From JANNAT01 sp031422555 (GTDB lineage Bacteria; Pseudomonadota; Alphaproteobacteria; Rhodobacterales; Rhodobacteraceae), in NCBI GenBank assembly GCA_031422555.1, contig JANPLZ010000085.1:1-49226 (forward strand): a DNA stretch of 49,226 nt. The letters run 5' to 3'. Under the pieces are notes generated by a model that saw only the letters and a list, made by a program, of their open reading frames with translations, did not search any database and was not told the origin of the DNA. Position 1 is the first letter of the stretch. The number at the start of each line of letters is the position of its first letter. Shown here piece after piece: positions 1 through 8,073 of this stretch. Both the position numbers and the translations under genes were made by a program.

Positions 1-1
1 C

Positions 2-1396
2 AAACCGGTCAGCCGCTATTTCGACCGCATCTCGCGCCCCGAACATCTGCTGACCGCCCTGCCGCGCGCCATGGCCGTGCTAACCGACCCGGTCGAATGC
101 GGCCCGGTCACGCTAGCGTTTTGCCAAGACGTGCAGGCCGAAGCCTATGACTACCCCGCATCGTTCTTTGCGCCCAAAGTCTGGAAAATTCGCCGCCCCG
201 AGGCGGACGCGGATGAGATGGCCCAAGCCATCGCCGCCATCAAAGCCGCCAAGAACCCGGTGATGGTGGCCGGGGGCGGGGTGATTTATTCCGGGGCCGA
301 AGCCGCGCTTGCGGCCTTTGCCCGCGCGCACTGCATTCCGGTGGTGGAAACCCAAGCCGGCAAATCGGCGTTGCAGTTTGATCACCCATTGAACTTTGGC
401 CCGGTAGGGGTGACGGGCGCGTCTTCGGCCAACACCGTATGCGGGGATGCCGATCTGGTGATCGGGATTGGCACCCGGTTTCAGGATTTCACCACCGGCA
501 GCTGGTCAATCTTCAAAAACCCTGACCGGCGCATCCTGTCGATCAACGTCGCCGCCTATGACGCCTATAAACACGGCGCAATCCATCTGGTGTCTGACGC
601 GAAGATCGCGTTGCAAGTCATTGGCAAGGCTTTGGGATCCCACAAATGGCCCGCAATTGTCAATCTGCAATCTGACTGGGCGGCGATCACGGCAGCGGTC
701 AAGGCGGCCCCTGTCAGCAACGCCTTGCCGACCGATATGCAAGTGATCGGGGCGGTGCAGCGCAGTGCGGGGCAATCCACCGTGGTGATGGGCGCCGCGG
801 GCACCATGCCCGGCGAGTTGCACAAGATCTGGGATGCGCCAACGGGCGGCTATCACATGGAATACGGCTTTTCCTGCATGGGCTATGAAATTGCCGGAGC
901 GCTTGGCCTTAAAATGGCGCGCCCGCAGGCGGATGTGGTCTGCATGCTGGGCGATGGCAGCTATATGATGGCCAATTCCGAACTGGCAACGGCGGTGATG
1001 ATGGGGGTGCCGTTTACCGTGGTGCTGACCGACAATCGCGGCTTTGGCTGTATCAACAGGTTGCAGAAATCCACGGGCGGGGCTGGATTCAACAACCTGT
1101 TGGACGACAGCTATCACGTCAACCCGTCGCATATTGATTTTGCCGCTCATGCCGGTGCGATGGGCGCGCATGCGGTCAAGGTTGGCGATATTGCGCAATT
1201 GGAAGTCGCACTGCGGATGGCGAAATCCAGCGCAATTCCGGTGGTCATCGTGATTGATACCGATCCTTGGGCCGGCACCGAAGGCGGCGGCGCGTGGTGG
1301 GATGTGGCCATTCCCGAAGTGTCGGTGCGCCCCGGCGTGCAGGCAGCGCGGATGAACTATCAAGCGCAACTTGCGGGTTTGCGTGCCACCGAATAG
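2..1396 (+). CDS. iolD: 3D-(3,5/4)-trihydroxycyclohexane-1,2-dione hydrolase, 5' truncated
   Basis: IolD is the thiamine-diphosphate-dependent ring-opening enzyme of myo-inositol catabolism. It converts trihydroxycyclohexanedione to 5-deoxy-glucuronate in the cytosol. The reading frame is open from base 2, so the start lies outside the window. The 464 visible residues are the middle and C-terminal parts of a family of roughly 610-620 residues. Seen directly: the typical stretch SRYFDRISRPEHL followed by LTDPVECGPVTLA and DVQAEAYDYPASFF, then a central domain, and the ThDP/Mg-binding region beginning LGDGSYMMANSE. It is followed 43 bases later by iolB, whose product acts on the IolD product, which supports the call. 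The visible part shows no frameshift. Confidence 0.95.
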   Translation, partial: KPVSRYFDRISRPEHLLTALPRAMAVLTDPVECGPVTLAFCQDVQAEAYDYPASFFAPKVWKIRRPEADADEMAQAIAAIKAAKNPVMVAGGGVIYSGAEAALAAFARAHCIPVVETQAGKSALQFDHPLNFGPVGVTGASSANTVCGDADLVIGIGTRFQDFTTGSWSIFKNPDRRILSINVAAYDAYKHGAIHLVSDAKIALQVIGKALGSHKWPAIVNLQSDWAAITAAVKAAPVSNALPTDMQVIGAVQRSAGQSTVVMGAAGTMPGELHKIWDAPTGGYHMEYGFSCMGYEIAGALGLKMARPQADVVCMLGDGSYMMANSELATAVMMGVPFTVVLTDNRGFGCINRLQKSTGGAGFNNLLDDSYHVNPSHIDFAAHAGAMGAHAVKVGDIAQLEVALRMAKSSAIPVVIVIDTDPWAGTEGGGAWWDVAIPEVSVRPGVQAARMNYQAQLAGLRATE

Positions 1397-1439
1397 AGCG
1401 GTGCATGCAGCCCTGACCCCTTAGCTAAAGGATGCCCCG

Positions 1440-2270
1440 ATGCCCAAACTTTTGGTCAAACCCAGCGGCACCACGGGTCTTGTGCATCACATCACGCCCG
1501 CATCGGCAGGGTGGGGCTATGTCGGGTTCAGCGTCTATCGGTTGCTGCCGGGCGATGCGGTAACCGGCCAGACCGGCCCCACCGAGGCGATTTTGGTGAT
1601 GGTCGAAGGGCATGCGCAAATTACGGCGGCGGGCCGCGACTGGGGCGTGATGGGCGACCGGCTGGATGTGTTTGAACGCAGCCCGCCGCATTGCCTGTAT
1701 CTGCCGGGGTCCAGCGATTGGCAGGCTGTGGCCACAACGCCTTGCACGATTGCGCTGTGCGCGGCACCCGCCACGCCCACTTCGGCAGCCTATCCCGCGG
1801 CGCGGATCGGGCCGGAAGGTATCAGCCTGACTCCGCGCGGCACCGGCACAAATACCCGCTATATCAACAACATCGCCATGGAAAACCGCGATGTGGCGTC
1901 CAGTTTGCTGGTGACCGAAGTGTTCACCCCCGCCGGGCATTGGTCGTCCTATCCCAGCCACCGGCACGACGAAGATGACTTTCCGCGCATGACCTATCTG
2001 GAGGAAACCTATTACATGCGGCTGGATCCGCCGCAGGGTTTTGGCATCCACCGGGTCTATACCGAAGATGGGTCTTTGGATGAAACCATGGTGGTGAAAA
2101 ACCACGATGTCACGTTGGTGCCGCGCGGCCATCATCCGGTGGCCGCCGCCTATGGTTACCAGATGTATTATCTGAATGTGATGGCCGGGCCGCGGCGCAA
2201 CTGGCGGTATCAAAACGATCCCGATCACGACTGGATTGCGGTGCGGGATGCGGCTGCAGCGCAGCCCTAG
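1440..2270 (+). CDS. iolB: 5-deoxy-glucuronate isomerase
   Basis: IolB isomerises 5-deoxy-D-glucuronate to 2-deoxy-5-keto-D-gluconate, the step after IolD in inositol breakdown. It is a cytosolic bicupin enzyme of the KduI/IolB family. The 276-residue length is normal for the family. The second cupin shows the metal-binding stretch SYPSHRHDEDDFPRMTYLEE, and a later stretch reads VPRGHHPVAAAYGYQMYYLN. The start is supported by AAAGGA at 1429-1434, six bases before the ATG. It shares a transcription unit with iolD. Its TAG stop overlaps the stop of the convergent gene at 2267-2650. Confidence 0.95.
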   Translation: MPKLLVKPSGTTGLVHHITPASAGWGYVGFSVYRLLPGDAVTGQTGPTEAILVMVEGHAQITAAGRDWGVMGDRLDVFERSPPHCLYLPGSSDWQAVATTPCTIALCAAPATPTSAAYPAARIGPEGISLTPRGTGTNTRYINNIAMENRDVASSLLVTEVFTPAGHWSSYPSHRHDEDDFPRMTYLEETYYMRLDPPQGFGIHRVYTEDGSLDETMVVKNHDVTLVPRGHHPVAAAYGYQMYYLNVMAGPRRNWRYQNDPDHDWIAVRDAAAAQP

Positions 2271-2650
2271 GCAGCTTGGGCGATCAAGGTCAGCCGCGCG
2301 CCGGGGCCAAGCGCGCGCAATTCCGCCTGAACCATCTCGGGGCGGGGCAACTGAGGGCCAAACACCGCGATGCGCCCGGCGTAGCCCAAGGTCTGCAACC
2401 GCTCGATCAACCCGACAATATCGCCACAACCGCAATCGGCGGGCGGGGTGGGAAACAACGCGCAAATCACCAGATGCGGCTTGGCTCTTTGCAAAAGCGC
2501 TGCGTCAAGGGCCTGCACATGCGTGGTTAACAGCGCGGCATTGATCCGGGGGCGGTTGCCAAACGGCGCTGCACCAACCCCAAAGCCGACAACCAGCACC
2601 CGCTCTGCCCCGGTCGTCAGAACGCGCGGATGGTGCAGAAGAACTGTCAT
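2267..2650 (-). CDS. Conserved hypothetical protein, small alpha/beta
   Basis: I do not recognise a named family. From the ATG at 2650 it encodes 127 residues with alternating hydrophobic strands (RVLVVGFGVG, LVICALFP, GRIAVFG) and a late LPRPEMVQAEL helix, suggesting a single small Rossmann-like or receiver-like fold. It has no phosphoacceptor pattern and no signal peptide. An in-frame TTG at 2692 would add 14 residues, but no ribosome-binding site sits at a workable distance from it. Its TAG stop shares the palindrome CTAG with the iolB stop. It is divergent from phoR across about 200 bases. Coding is inferred from the uninterrupted frame and protein-like composition. From memory, similar small proteins occur in Rhodobacteraceae. 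Confidence 0.6.
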   Translation of the reverse strand: MTVLLHHPRVLTTGAERVLVVGFGVGAAPFGNRPRINAALLTTHVQALDAALLQRAKPHLVICALFPTPPADCGCGDIVGLIERLQTLGYAGRIAVFGPQLPRPEMVQAELRALGPGARLTLIAQAA

Positions 2651-2701
2651 ACCAAACCCAGCTTTCGGTGGGTCAACCCCGGTCAAACACAACCCTTGGT
2701 T

Positions 2702-2707
2702 TATAAT
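2702..2707 (+). promoter_or_regulatory. Possible -10 box upstream of phoR
   Basis: A perfect TATAAT lies about 140 bases before the chosen phoR start. No good -35 is found 16-18 bases upstream. Two direct GGTCAA repeats (2671-2676 and 2681-2686) lie just before it. The assignment is weak. Confidence 0.25.
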
Positions 2708-2846
2708 GACCCGACTTACCTAACCAATAGGCTAACGCGACAACCGGACATGGTGCAAGCAAGAACTGGCAAAACCACCATTTGCAGGCTAAATCAAGCT
2801 CGGTGTGGTCAAATGTGACGCGGCCCCCGAAGGGAAGGAACTGGCT

Positions 2847-3878
2847 TTGGACCCGATCGACGATATTTCGGCCGTTCTGGCAGGTGTGCCGATGCCGGTG
2901 CTGCTGATCGGGCGGGATGCGCGCGTGCGCGCCGCCAATGCGCTTGCGCTGCGCCTGTTCGGCCCCGCCTGTCTGGGCCGTCATCACGGGCTGACCTTGC
3001 GCCAACCCGATCTGTTGGCGGCGATCGCTGCGGCGTTGACGCAAAATATCGCTGGCCGGGCGCGGCTGGTGCTGCCCGGCCCGGCGCAAGACGCGGTGCA
3101 TGATGTCACCATCACCCCGCTGCCGCAGGGTGCTTTGTGTGCGTTCGAAGATCTGTCGGCGCTGGAACAAATGGATCTGATGCGCCGCGATTTTGTCGCC
3201 AACGTTAGCCACGAGCTGCGCACACCGCTGACGGCGCTGCTGGGGTTTATCGAAACCTTGCAAGGGGCCGCCAAAGACGACGGCGCGGCCCGGGCGCGGT
3301 TTTTGGCGATCATGGCCGCCGAAGCCGAACGGATGAACCGTCTGGTCGCCGATTTGCTGAACCTGAGCCGGGTCGAAGCCGATGAGCGGCTGCGCCCTGA
3401 TGGCAGCACCGATGTGGCGTCGGTGGTGCGCGCGGTGGTCGCCACACTGAAACCAATGGCCGACCGGGCCGGGGTCAGCCTGCAGACCGAAGGCATTGAT
3501 CAGCCCCGGGTATTGCGCGCCGACAGCGACCAGATCACTCAGGTGCTGTCGAACCTGATCGAAAACGCTGTGAAATATGGCAGCAAGGCCGGCACGGCAG
3601 TGCGGGTGGTGGTAACGCAGGAAACCGGGCCGCGCGGGGCGCAACTGCGCATGGACATCGAAGATCAGGGCGAAGGCATCGACGCTGTGCATCTGCCGCG
3701 CCTGACCGAACGGTTTTACCGGGTGGATGGCCACCGCTCGCGTCAGATGGGCGGCACCGGATTGGGGCTGGCGATTGTGAAACACATTCTGAACCGTCAC
3801 CGGGGCCGGTTGCTGATCAGCAGTGACAAGGGCAAAGGCAGCCGGTTCTCGGTGATCCTGCCGCAAGACCGCAGCTAG
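2847..3878 (+). CDS. phoR: Phosphate regulon sensor histidine kinase PhoR, no membrane segment
   Basis: This is a histidine kinase expected to phosphorylate PhoB under phosphate limitation. From the TTG at 2847 (343 residues) it contains an N-terminal PAS-like region (about 1-100), a HisKA dimerisation helix with NVSHELRTPLTALLGF (phosphoacceptor His122), an N-box NLIENAVKYG, and ATPase boxes IEDQGEGI and GGTGLGLAIVKHI. The TTG is chosen because AGGGAAGGA (2831-2839) ends seven bases before it. The frame also allows a GTG at 2805, 14 codons earlier. With either start there is no hydrophobic transmembrane helix, unlike the two-helix anchor of enterobacterial PhoR. It precedes pstS by 259 bases, while phoB is at the far end of the cluster. 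Confidence 0.9.
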   Translation: MDPIDDISAVLAGVPMPVLLIGRDARVRAANALALRLFGPACLGRHHGLTLRQPDLLAAIAAALTQNIAGRARLVLPGPAQDAVHDVTITPLPQGALCAFEDLSALEQMDLMRRDFVANVSHELRTPLTALLGFIETLQGAAKDDGAARARFLAIMAAEAERMNRLVADLLNLSRVEADERLRPDGSTDVASVVRAVVATLKPMADRAGVSLQTEGIDQPRVLRADSDQITQVLSNLIENAVKYGSKAGTAVRVVVTQETGPRGAQLRMDIEDQGEGIDAVHLPRLTERFYRVDGHRSRQMGGTGLGLAIVKHILNRHRGRLLISSDKGKGSRFSVILPQDRS

Positions 3879-4026
3879 GGCGGGGCGGGTTTGGCACGAC
3901 AAGCACGCCGTGGCAGGCGCAAAGGCAGTTGGACACCGCCCTTGGCCCTGCCTTATGGCGCAGACTTGCCGGACCCGCGGCATTTGCCGCCGCTCCCCCC
4001 AAAAGTTAATCCGCATTAACCTGTCC

Positions 4027-4055
4027 TTGTCACATGCCTGTTACACAACTGTCGC
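4027..4055 (+). promoter_or_regulatory. PHO box: three 7-bp repeats at 11-bp spacing
   Basis: Three direct repeats, TTGTCAC (4027-4033), CTGTTAC (4038-4044) and CTGTCGC (4049-4055), recur exactly every 11 bases. They match the PhoB consensus of CTGTCAT-like heptamers separated by 4 bp. Two overlapping 18-bp boxes are therefore present. The site lies 83 bases before the pstS ATG, in the only sizeable gap of the cluster. A TAGACG at 4077-4082 is a possible -10. Confidence 0.85.
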
Positions 4056-4137
4056 AAAAGCGGCACCAAGCGCCCCTAGACGGGCGATTGAAGGAACAGC
4101 CATCCGGGCCAACCTTATAACCAGACAGGAGCGTTTC

Positions 4138-5193
4138 ATGTCGCTGACCAAAATCATCCCAACCACATTGGCAATCCTTGCCGCCTCTACCGTCGTGGCG
4201 TCCGCGCGCGATCAGTTGCAGGTGTCAGGCTCGTCCACCGTGTTGCCTTATGCCACCATCGTTGCCGAAGCGTTCGGCGAAAACACTGATTTCAACACAC
4301 CGGTTGTTGAAGGCGGCGGTTCGGGTGCTGGCCGTAAAAAACTTTGCGAAGGTGTTGGCGAAGGCACGATTGATATTGCCAACTCATCCTCGCGCATCAA
4401 GCAATCCGACATTGATCTGTGCGTCACCAATGGCGTGGCCGAGATCATGGAAGTGCGCTTTGGCTATGACGGCATCGTGTTTGCTTCCGACATCGCCGGT
4501 GCAGACTTTGCCTTGACGCCCGCCGATGTGTGGGGCGCTTTGGCTGCCACAACCGTCAAGGACGGCGCCTTGGTTGCGAACGCCGCCAAAACATGGGCTG
4601 ACGTGAACCCTGCCTTGCCCGCGCAAGACATCATGGTTTTCGTGCCCGGCACCAAGCACGGCACCCGTGAAGTGTTCGACATCGAATTGCTGGAAGAAGG
4701 CTGCAAAGCTGGCGGCGCGTATGATCTGCACTTTGCAGCGTCTACCGGTGCGGATGATGATGCTAAAAAGGCTGACGCGATTGCCGCCTGCCACGGTCTG
4801 CGCACCGATGGCATGTCGATCGACATCGACGGCGACTATACCGAAACCCTGTCGCGGATTGACGCTAACAAAGCCGCCGTCGGCGTGTTTGGTCTGTCGT
4901 TTTATGAAAACAACACCGACAAGCTGAAAGTGGCCACGATCAACGGCATCGTGCCATCGGTCGATACCATTTCCAAAGGCGAATACCCGGTGTCGCGTCC
5001 GCTGTTCTTCTACGTCAAGAAAGCCCATATCGGCGTGATCCCCGGCCTGCAGGAATACATCGACTTCTTCGTTTCCGATGACATGGCAGGCCCCGGCGGC
5101 GCATTGGCAGACTACGGTCTGGTGCCCGATCCGATGCTGGCAGAAACCCAGGCAGCCGTTGCCGCAGGCACCCCGATGGGCCCGCTGGAATAA
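4138..5193 (+). CDS. pstS: Phosphate ABC transporter periplasmic binding protein
   Basis: PstS captures phosphate in the periplasm for the PstCAB importer. The 351-residue product starts with a signal peptide (about residues 1-23, hydrophobic TLAILAASTVVASA, cleaved near ASA-RD). The ligand-binding signature VSGSSTVLPYA follows, then GGGSGAGRKKLC and IANSSSRIK. These serine, glycine and arginine residues bind phosphate in the family. The ATG at 4138 is chosen over a much longer open frame because CAGGAG (4126-4131) sits six bases upstream and the signal peptide begins there. Transcription is very probably PhoB-dependent through the PHO box at 4027-4055. A strong hairpin just after the stop may limit read-through into pstC. 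Confidence 0.96.
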   Translation: MSLTKIIPTTLAILAASTVVASARDQLQVSGSSTVLPYATIVAEAFGENTDFNTPVVEGGGSGAGRKKLCEGVGEGTIDIANSSSRIKQSDIDLCVTNGVAEIMEVRFGYDGIVFASDIAGADFALTPADVWGALAATTVKDGALVANAAKTWADVNPALPAQDIMVFVPGTKHGTREVFDIELLEEGCKAGGAYDLHFAASTGADDDAKKADAIAACHGLRTDGMSIDIDGDYTETLSRIDANKAAVGVFGLSFYENNTDKLKVATINGIVPSVDTISKGEYPVSRPLFFYVKKAHIGVIPGLQEYIDFFVSDDMAGPGGALADYGLVPDPMLAETQAAVAAGTPMGPLE

Positions 5194-5210
5194 TCTGACC
5201 GATCAATATC

Positions 5211-5238
5211 AGGGCGCGGATATGAACATCCGCGCCCT
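5211..5238 (+). terminator. Perfect 11-bp stem-loop between pstS and pstC
   Basis: AGGGCGCGGAT (5211-5221) pairs perfectly with ATCCGCGCCCT (5228-5238) around a 6-base loop. No long T-run follows (GCCTTTC only), so partial attenuation or protection of the pstS mRNA 3' end is more likely than full termination. Either would give more PstS than permease. Confidence 0.7.
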
Positions 5239-5284
5239 GCCTTTCATTCAAGTCTTTGCTGCTCACCCTTAGTTTGGATATGCC

Positions 5285-6733
5285 ATGAGCACTGCTTTCC
5301 TAAGTCTGACCCTGATCGTGCTGGCCGCTGCGGGGTTCTGGTTTGGCCGCGCCCGCGCACTGACGGTGGTCAGCGGCGATATCCGCAAGCTGCATTCCTT
5401 GCCCACTTTTTATGGCCGGATCACCGCCCTGATGGCCGCTGTGCCGGCTTTTGGCCTGATCATCCTATGGCTGCTGGCGCAATCTAGTTTCATCGACAAC
5501 CGCGCCTCGGCGCTGATCCAGACCGCCGAAATTCCGGCAGGCAGTTCAACCGCGCTGGTGATGGCCGATGTGCGCCGGGTGGCGGCGGGCTTGGATCAAT
5601 TGGAAAATACCGGGGTGAACGTAGCCCCTTTGCTGGCCAGCCCGGCGGCGCTGAAAACGGCGCTGAACGCGGCGGGCATCGTGCTGGAAACCGAACCGAC
5701 GCTGTCAACACTGGCTGCCGCACAAACCGCCCGAGACCTTTCGGCCAGTTCGCGGTTTTGGATGACGGTGGCGGCATTGGCGGTGGCGGGATTGGGGTTG
5801 GTGCTGACTTACCGCCGCATCACGCCGCAATACCGCGCCCGCGCCGCGTTTGAAAGTTTTGTGATGGTGGTGCTGATCGCCTGTTCTTTGGTGGCGATCC
5901 TGACCACGGTGGGGATCGTCGGATCGCTGCTGTTCGAGTCGGTGAATTTCTTCCGGCTGTATCCGGCGTCTGAATTCTTTTTCTCGACCACGTGGAACCC
6001 GAAATTCGGCGGCGGCTCTAGCCTTGGTATCTGGCCGCTGGTCTGGGGCACGCTTTATGTGTCGGCCATCGCGCTGATTGTGGCCGTGCCGATCGGGTTG
6101 ATGTCGGCAATTTATCTGGCCGAATATGCCTCACGCGCCACCCGGTCTTGGGTCAAACCGGCGATTGAGATTTTGGCGGGTATCCCGACCATCGTTTATG
6201 GCCTGTTCGCCCTTATTACCGTTGGCCCGTTGCTGCGCGACTATTTCGCCGCACCGTTGGGGTTTGGTGACAGCTCGTCTTCGGTGATGACGGCCGGTTT
6301 GGTGATGGGCATCATGGTGATCCCGTTTATCTCTTCGCTGTCCGACGACATCATCAACGCCGTGCCGCAATCGCTGCGCGACGGATCGCTGGGCCTTGGC
6401 GCTACCCCGTCGGAAACCACCCTGCGCGTGGTGCTGCCCGCCGCGTTGCCGGGCATTGTCGGCGCGATTTTGCTGGCCGCCAGCCGTGCCATCGGCGAGA
6501 CCATGATTGTGGTGATGGGGGCGGGGGCGGCAGCCAAGCTGTCGCTGAACCCGTTTGAGGCGATGACAACCGTGACCGTCAAAATCGTCAGCCAGTTGAC
6601 CGGTGATACCGAATTTGCCTCGCCCGAAACGCTGGTGGCCTTTGCGCTGGGGCTGACGCTGTTTACCCTGACGCTGATCTTGAACATCATCGCCCTGATC
6701 ATTGTGCGCAAATACCGGGAGCAATACGAATGA
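5285..6733 (+). CDS. pstC: Phosphate ABC transporter permease PstC
   Basis: This is an inner-membrane subunit of the PstSCAB importer. The 482 residues exceed the roughly 320 of enterobacterial PstC. The first 190 or so form an N-terminal extension with a membrane helix at the start, a second one (SSFWMTVAALAVAGLGLVL region) and a periplasmic stretch between, as in the alphaproteobacterial PstC_N type. The permease core begins near residue 195 and carries the EAA-type loop IIGETMIVVMGAGA-like region (seen as SRAIGETMIVVMGA) that contacts PstB. The gene lies 91 bases after pstS across a hairpin, and its stop overlaps the pstA start by four bases, indicating translational coupling. Confidence 0.94.
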   Translation: MSTAFLSLTLIVLAAAGFWFGRARALTVVSGDIRKLHSLPTFYGRITALMAAVPAFGLIILWLLAQSSFIDNRASALIQTAEIPAGSSTALVMADVRRVAAGLDQLENTGVNVAPLLASPAALKTALNAAGIVLETEPTLSTLAAAQTARDLSASSRFWMTVAALAVAGLGLVLTYRRITPQYRARAAFESFVMVVLIACSLVAILTTVGIVGSLLFESVNFFRLYPASEFFFSTTWNPKFGGGSSLGIWPLVWGTLYVSAIALIVAVPIGLMSAIYLAEYASRATRSWVKPAIEILAGIPTIVYGLFALITVGPLLRDYFAAPLGFGDSSSSVMTAGLVMGIMVIPFISSLSDDIINAVPQSLRDGSLGLGATPSETTLRVVLPAALPGIVGAILLAASRAIGETMIVVMGAGAAAKLSLNPFEAMTTVTVKIVSQLTGDTEFASPETLVAFALGLTLFTLTLILNIIALIIVRKYREQYE

Positions 6734-8064
6734 CCGCCCCAATGCCTTCGGCGAACAGATCGTCGCTGTTCACCCAAGACCCGCGCACCAAAGCGCGCAA
6801 CGCGGCCGAAAAGCGGTTTCGCGCCTATGGATTGTCCGCCATCATCGCCGCCTTGCTGGCGCTGGTCTGGCTGTTGATTTCGATCTTTGGCAACGGCTTG
6901 CCCGCGTTCCGGCAAACGTTTCTGACCTTTCCGGTGACGCTTGAAGCCGCGGTGCTGGACAAATCCGGCGTGCTGGATCCGGCGGTGATGGCCAAGGTCA
7001 CCACGCTTGGCTATGGCAAAGTGCTGGCCAGATCGCTGACCGCAGAACTGGCCGCCAAGGGCATCGTCATTGACGCCAAACCCGGTGACATCGCCGATAT
7101 GATATCCGAGGAATCCGCCGCCACCTTGCGCGATCTGGTGTTGGCCGACCCCAAACTGATCGGCACCACGATTGCCTTTACCGCGCTCGCCTCCGGGCGC
7201 ATCGACGGCTATTTCAAAGGCCGGGTCACAATGGCTTCGGCGGCGCTGGATAAGAACACCTCACCGGCGCAACTGGTGCTGGCCGATAAGATGAAGGCGG
7301 CGGGTCTGTTGACGATCGGGTTTAACACGGGCTTTCTGACCATGCCCGATGCGTCTGACAAACGCCCCGAAGCCGCGGGTCTGGGTGTGGCGATCATCGG
7401 ATCGGTGTATATGATGCTGGTGGTTCTGGTGCTGGCGCTGCCCATCGGCGTGGCCGCCTCTATCTATCTTGAAGAATTCGCGCCAAAAAACCGCTGGACC
7501 GATATCATCGAAGTCAACATCGCCAATCTGGCGGCTGTGCCGTCGATTGTTTACGGCATTCTGGGACTGGCGATCTTCATCAACACCGTCGGATTGCCGC
7601 AATCGGCGCCGATTGTGGGCGGGCTGGTTTTGACATTGCTGTCGCTGCCGCGCATCATTATTCCAACACGTGCCGCCCTGAAAGCCGTGCCGCCGTCGAT
7701 CCGCGATGCGGCTTTGGGGGTTGGTGCATCGCGGCTGCAAACGGTGTTTCACCATGTGCTGCCCTTGGCGATGCCGGGGATACTGACCGGCACCATCATC
7801 GGTCTGGCGCAAGCCTTGGGCGAATCCGCGCCCTTGTTGCTGATCGGTATGGTGGCGTTTGTGCGTGATTTTCCGGGCGCACCGCTGGACGGCTTGTTTG
7901 ATCCCGCCGCCGCCTTGCCGGTGCAGATTTACAACTGGACCACCCGCGGCGATCCGGGCTTTGTGGAACGTGCATCGGGGGCCATTATCGTGCTTTTGAT
8001 CTTTTTGATCGTGATGAACACCGTGGCGATCCTTCTTCGCCGTAAATTTGAACGCCGCTGGTAG
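6730..8064 (+). CDS. pstA: Phosphate ABC transporter permease PstA
   Basis: This is the second membrane subunit of the phosphate importer, pairing with PstC. The 444 residues include an N-terminal DUF3333-type extension with one membrane helix (about residues 35-55) and a soluble insertion of about 150 residues. The core permease domain follows (from about residue 215, YMMLVVLVLALPIGVAASIYLEEFAP), with the cytoplasmic EAA-like segment IGLAQALGESAPLLLIG. The ATG overlaps the pstC stop (ATGA). pstB follows nine bases after the stop. Length and domain order match alphaproteobacterial PstA. Confidence 0.94.
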   Translation: MTAPMPSANRSSLFTQDPRTKARNAAEKRFRAYGLSAIIAALLALVWLLISIFGNGLPAFRQTFLTFPVTLEAAVLDKSGVLDPAVMAKVTTLGYGKVLARSLTAELAAKGIVIDAKPGDIADMISEESAATLRDLVLADPKLIGTTIAFTALASGRIDGYFKGRVTMASAALDKNTSPAQLVLADKMKAAGLLTIGFNTGFLTMPDASDKRPEAAGLGVAIIGSVYMMLVVLVLALPIGVAASIYLEEFAPKNRWTDIIEVNIANLAAVPSIVYGILGLAIFINTVGLPQSAPIVGGLVLTLLSLPRIIIPTRAALKAVPPSIRDAALGVGASRLQTVFHHVLPLAMPGILTGTIIGLAQALGESAPLLLIGMVAFVRDFPGAPLDGLFDPAAALPVQIYNWTTRGDPGFVERASGAIIVLLIFLIVMNTVAILLRRKFERRW

Positions 8065-8073
8065 GGGCCTGAC

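Noticed and set aside
506..1369. Long open frame antisense to iolD
   Set aside because: Shadow frame of a high-GC gene, rich in His/Arg/Gly with no family motif. iolD is certain on the other strand.
2673..4016. 447-codon frame antisense to phoR
   Set aside because: Composition is Arg/Gln/His-rich and covers the phoR coding region. It has no domain and no ribosome-binding site.
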